Below are positions 14,805-16,358 of a DNA stretch of 16,358 nucleotides, in pieces. Both the position numbers and the translations under genes were made by a program. The stretch is from Sergeia podlipaevii (lineage: Eukaryota > Euglenozoa > Kinetoplastea > Trypanosomatida > Trypanosomatidae), in the NCBI GenBank assembly GCA_030849805.1, contig JASANZ010001802.1, positions 1 to 16,358 on the forward strand, given 5' to 3'. How positions within the stretch are numbered: the stretch's first letter is position 1; the number at the start of each line of letters is the position of its first letter. The notes under the pieces are model-generated. The model searched no databases. It saw nothing but the letters and a program-made list of their open reading frames with translations, and was not told the origin of the DNA.

Positions 14805-16055
14805 CTACACCCATTGACCCTTGCGCTCCAGCTCCGCACCAAGCATCACAATGCGCTGCGTCAGCCGCGCCTGCCGCTCCGCCACCTCACTTGAGCTCAT
14901 ATACTCCTCTGGTGCCGATCCACACGAAAGTTTCCACATCTGTTCCGCCTCCTCATCCCTCTCACACACAGGCGCCATGGCCTGCAGGCATATTTCTTCC
15001 CCTGCTTTCAACGCCCGCTCTGGAACTACGTAGACCCAGCGCCCCTTATATTGACAGCTGAAATCAAACCCACAGTGTGAGCGGAAGAACTTCGCAATGT
15101 ACTCCGCAGACCGCTCTCGTCCTGTGCGAGCCACTACATACGTGTTCGTCCGCTTCCCTCCATGAGGAAAGAGATGCACCATGGGGATAATGCCGATAGA
15201 CTTGACAGTGCCAACAGAGAGCGGGGTGGAGTGCGATAAACACACACTCACCGCCCACAGCAGATCATGACGAGGCACCTTGTTAACATAGGGCCCTCCG
15301 TTAACATAGTTGCGAATCATTTGAAGAAGAACATCCGCGAGACACGGCTCATTAGGATCAAAGACAACGTCATCCTCAAAGTAGGCGGCGTTCTTCAACG
15401 TGCGCACCTTGCCAAGAAGATCTGCAAATGTATGGCGAGCATCTGTAAGAGGGCTACTCTTCGCTGTCACAAGATCCGATACGATCATGCCCAGCGAGGT
15501 AAAAAAAAATTGGCAAATATCTGCATCGGAGCACTCACCCACGTTGAGAGAGTGAAACTCCTTCTCCCGAGCAGCATCGTACAAACAATTACGATTCTCG
15601 CCGCTACTGCTCATACCCGGCGTGTTAGGATCATTAAAACCAATCAACAACTCCTCAGGGATCGCCAATAAGGGGGTAAATTCTGCTACATCTTCTCTCA
15701 CAAAAAAACGATGATCTCGATAGACGGTGCGCTCGCACACCGCTTCCACACATGGATGAATAAAGACATGATGATCGTGGCACCACATGAGTAGCTTGTA
15801 AAAGTAATGTCCATCGGACAAGTGCGAAAGACGGACGCTAATCTGACGATACAACGTGCGCCTATGTGCTGCATGAAGCTCCAAATTGTTGACAAACTGC
15901 GAAGAAAACAAGTCGTCCGCACCGCCGTCTCCTTCGCTATGCGCAATTGCGCCAAACGCAGTGCACACATCTCTGGATATCATCTCCTGTTGTATCGCTA
16001 GAGCAGTAACACATCCCTCTTCACCGCTTGATGTAAATAGGGCTGGTGCCTCCAT
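14805..16055 (-). CDS. Divergent SET-domain protein (SETD3/SETD6-like layout), possibly inactive
   Basis: A 416-residue protein from the ATG at 16055 to TAG. The frame is open further upstream to a TTG at 16157, but those 34 codons are the polypyrimidine tract read as Phe/Leu and lie 5' of the splice acceptor. Residues about 87-140 match the start of a split SET domain: 'LLMWCHDHHVFIHPCVEAV', then RFFVREDVAEFTPLLAIPEELLI (116-138), like the family '...iPe.lll'. A helical insertion (about 160-280) follows, then the SET C-terminal half: 'IGIIPMVHLFPHGGKRTNTY' (287-306) at the position of the usual P-x-x-D-M-x-N-H motif, and ERALKAGEEICLQAMAP (346-362) at the GEEI-x-x-x-Y-G motif. The Asn-His pair reads Pro-His and the catalytic Tyr position reads Ala359. 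The SET identification is moderate; methyltransferase activity is doubtful. A rubisco-LSMT-type substrate-binding tail is not evident. Confidence 0.8.
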   Translation of the reverse strand: MEAPALFTSSGEEGCVTALAIQQEMISRDVCTAFGAIAHSEGDGGADDLFSSQFVNNLELHAAHRRTLYRQISVRLSHLSDGHYFYKLLMWCHDHHVFIHPCVEAVCERTVYRDHRFFVREDVAEFTPLLAIPEELLIGFNDPNTPGMSSSGENRNCLYDAAREKEFHSLNVGECSDADICQFFFTSLGMIVSDLVTAKSSPLTDARHTFADLLGKVRTLKNAAYFEDDVVFDPNEPCLADVLLQMIRNYVNGGPYVNKVPRHDLLWAVSVCLSHSTPLSVGTVKSIGIIPMVHLFPHGGKRTNTYVVARTGRERSAEYIAKFFRSHCGFDFSCQYKGRWVYVVPERALKAGEEICLQAMAPVCERDEEAEQMWKLSCGSAPEEYMSSSEVAERQARLTQRIVMLGAELERKGQWV

Positions 16056-16081
16056 GGCTATTTCTATCCTCACTACACGAT

Positions 16082-16125
16082 CTAAAAGAAAGAAACAAAC
16101 GAAAAAGAGAAAACAAAGCAAAAAC
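16082..16125 (-). promoter_or_regulatory. Polypyrimidine tract and trans-splice acceptor for the SET-like gene
   Basis: In transcript direction a long T/C/G-poor tract ends in TTTCTTTCTTTTAG with AG at forward 16082-16083. The first ATG after it is at 16055, giving a 26 nt 5' untranslated region. This is the clearest acceptor in the window and it decides the start codon of the SET-like gene. Confidence 0.6.
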
Positions 16126-16264
16126 ATAATGAAAAGCAAAACAAAAATGAAAAACAACTAATACAGCACAAACAAAACTATTTCATATCCAATGTATTAC
16201 CGCACCAAACTCAATAAATACGCTTGTACCGAAGAATCCAAAAAAAAAAATACATGTATATAAG

Positions 16265-16357
16265 TTATCTGAAATAACAGGCATAAGACCATCGCATCTC
16301 GCGCCGCTTTGGTAGTGCTCCACCCGAACGGAAACAGTCAGGACGCACTGCGTAGCA
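16265..16357 (-). CDS. Possible 3' end of a further minus-strand gene (partial)
   Basis: Base composition becomes GC-richer from about 16290 to the right edge, as in the coding regions here. One minus-strand frame is open from the window edge for 30 codons to a TAA at 16265-16267, close to where composition turns AT-rich again. Another frame also stays open across this part, and the third stops early. The piece is too short to identify a family, and it may simply be spacer. Confidence 0.2.
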   Translation of the reverse strand, partial: CYAVRPDCFRSGGALPKRREMRWSYACYFR

Positions 16358-16358
16358 G

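Noticed and set aside
513..16055. Bacterial-operon or defence-island reading of the array, prompted by the CesT, SET and FHA modules
   Set aside because: Spacers are long and AT-rich, there are no ribosome binding sites, polypyrimidine-AG signals precede the genes, and polyQ/low-complexity proteins with WW and zinc-knuckle domains are eukaryotic.

Overview
The window looks like a stretch of nuclear chromosome from a trypanosomatid (kinetoplastid) protist. Seven long, intron-free protein genes all lie on the minus strand, head to tail. They are separated by 0.3-1.6 kb of AT-rich, low-complexity DNA full of homopolymers and microsatellites. Just upstream of most start codons the transcribed strand carries a polypyrimidine tract followed by AG, the layout expected for polycistronic transcription resolved by spliced-leader trans-splicing. 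No bacterial-style ribosome binding sites, operators or terminators are seen. The ORFs end in TAA, TAG and TGA in turn, so the nuclear code appears standard. The genus is not assigned.

In transcription order (right to left): (1) a divergent SET-domain protein at 14805-16055; (2) a small protein with three CCHC zinc knuckles, a WW domain and a RanBP2-like zinc finger at 13660-14352, probably an RNA-processing factor; (3) a tail-anchored protein with a divergent VIT-like region but no vWA domain at 11600-12961; (4) a helical protein I do not recognise at 9316-11304; (5) a ubiquitin-like / coiled-coil / CesT (Tir-chaperone-like) fusion at 6712-8490; (6) a largely disordered, basic protein with a divergent FHA-like domain near its N terminus at 3647-5968; (7) a tail-anchored extended short-chain dehydrogenase/reductase-like protein with damaged catalytic motifs at 513-2033. 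The last 70 or so bases on the right may hold the 3' end of another minus-strand gene.

Neighbours in such arrays are usually functionally unrelated, and nothing here suggests a bacterial-type operon or pathway. Three genes share a theme: a recognisable enzyme or signalling fold (SDR, SET, FHA) has lost residues that are normally key, which suggests pseudoenzymes or strongly diverged lineage-specific versions. The most unusual gene is the ubiquitin-like/coiled-coil/CesT fusion, because CesT is best known as the bacterial type III secretion chaperone fold.

The intergenic DNA holds simple repeats: G17 at the left edge, (AC)n, AAAT repeats, long (AT)n and (AG)n, a GTAT array and a C-rich block at 3439-3474. 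That block is G-rich in the transcript and contains one ambiguous base. I see no mobile element, CRISPR array, rRNA or tRNA gene.
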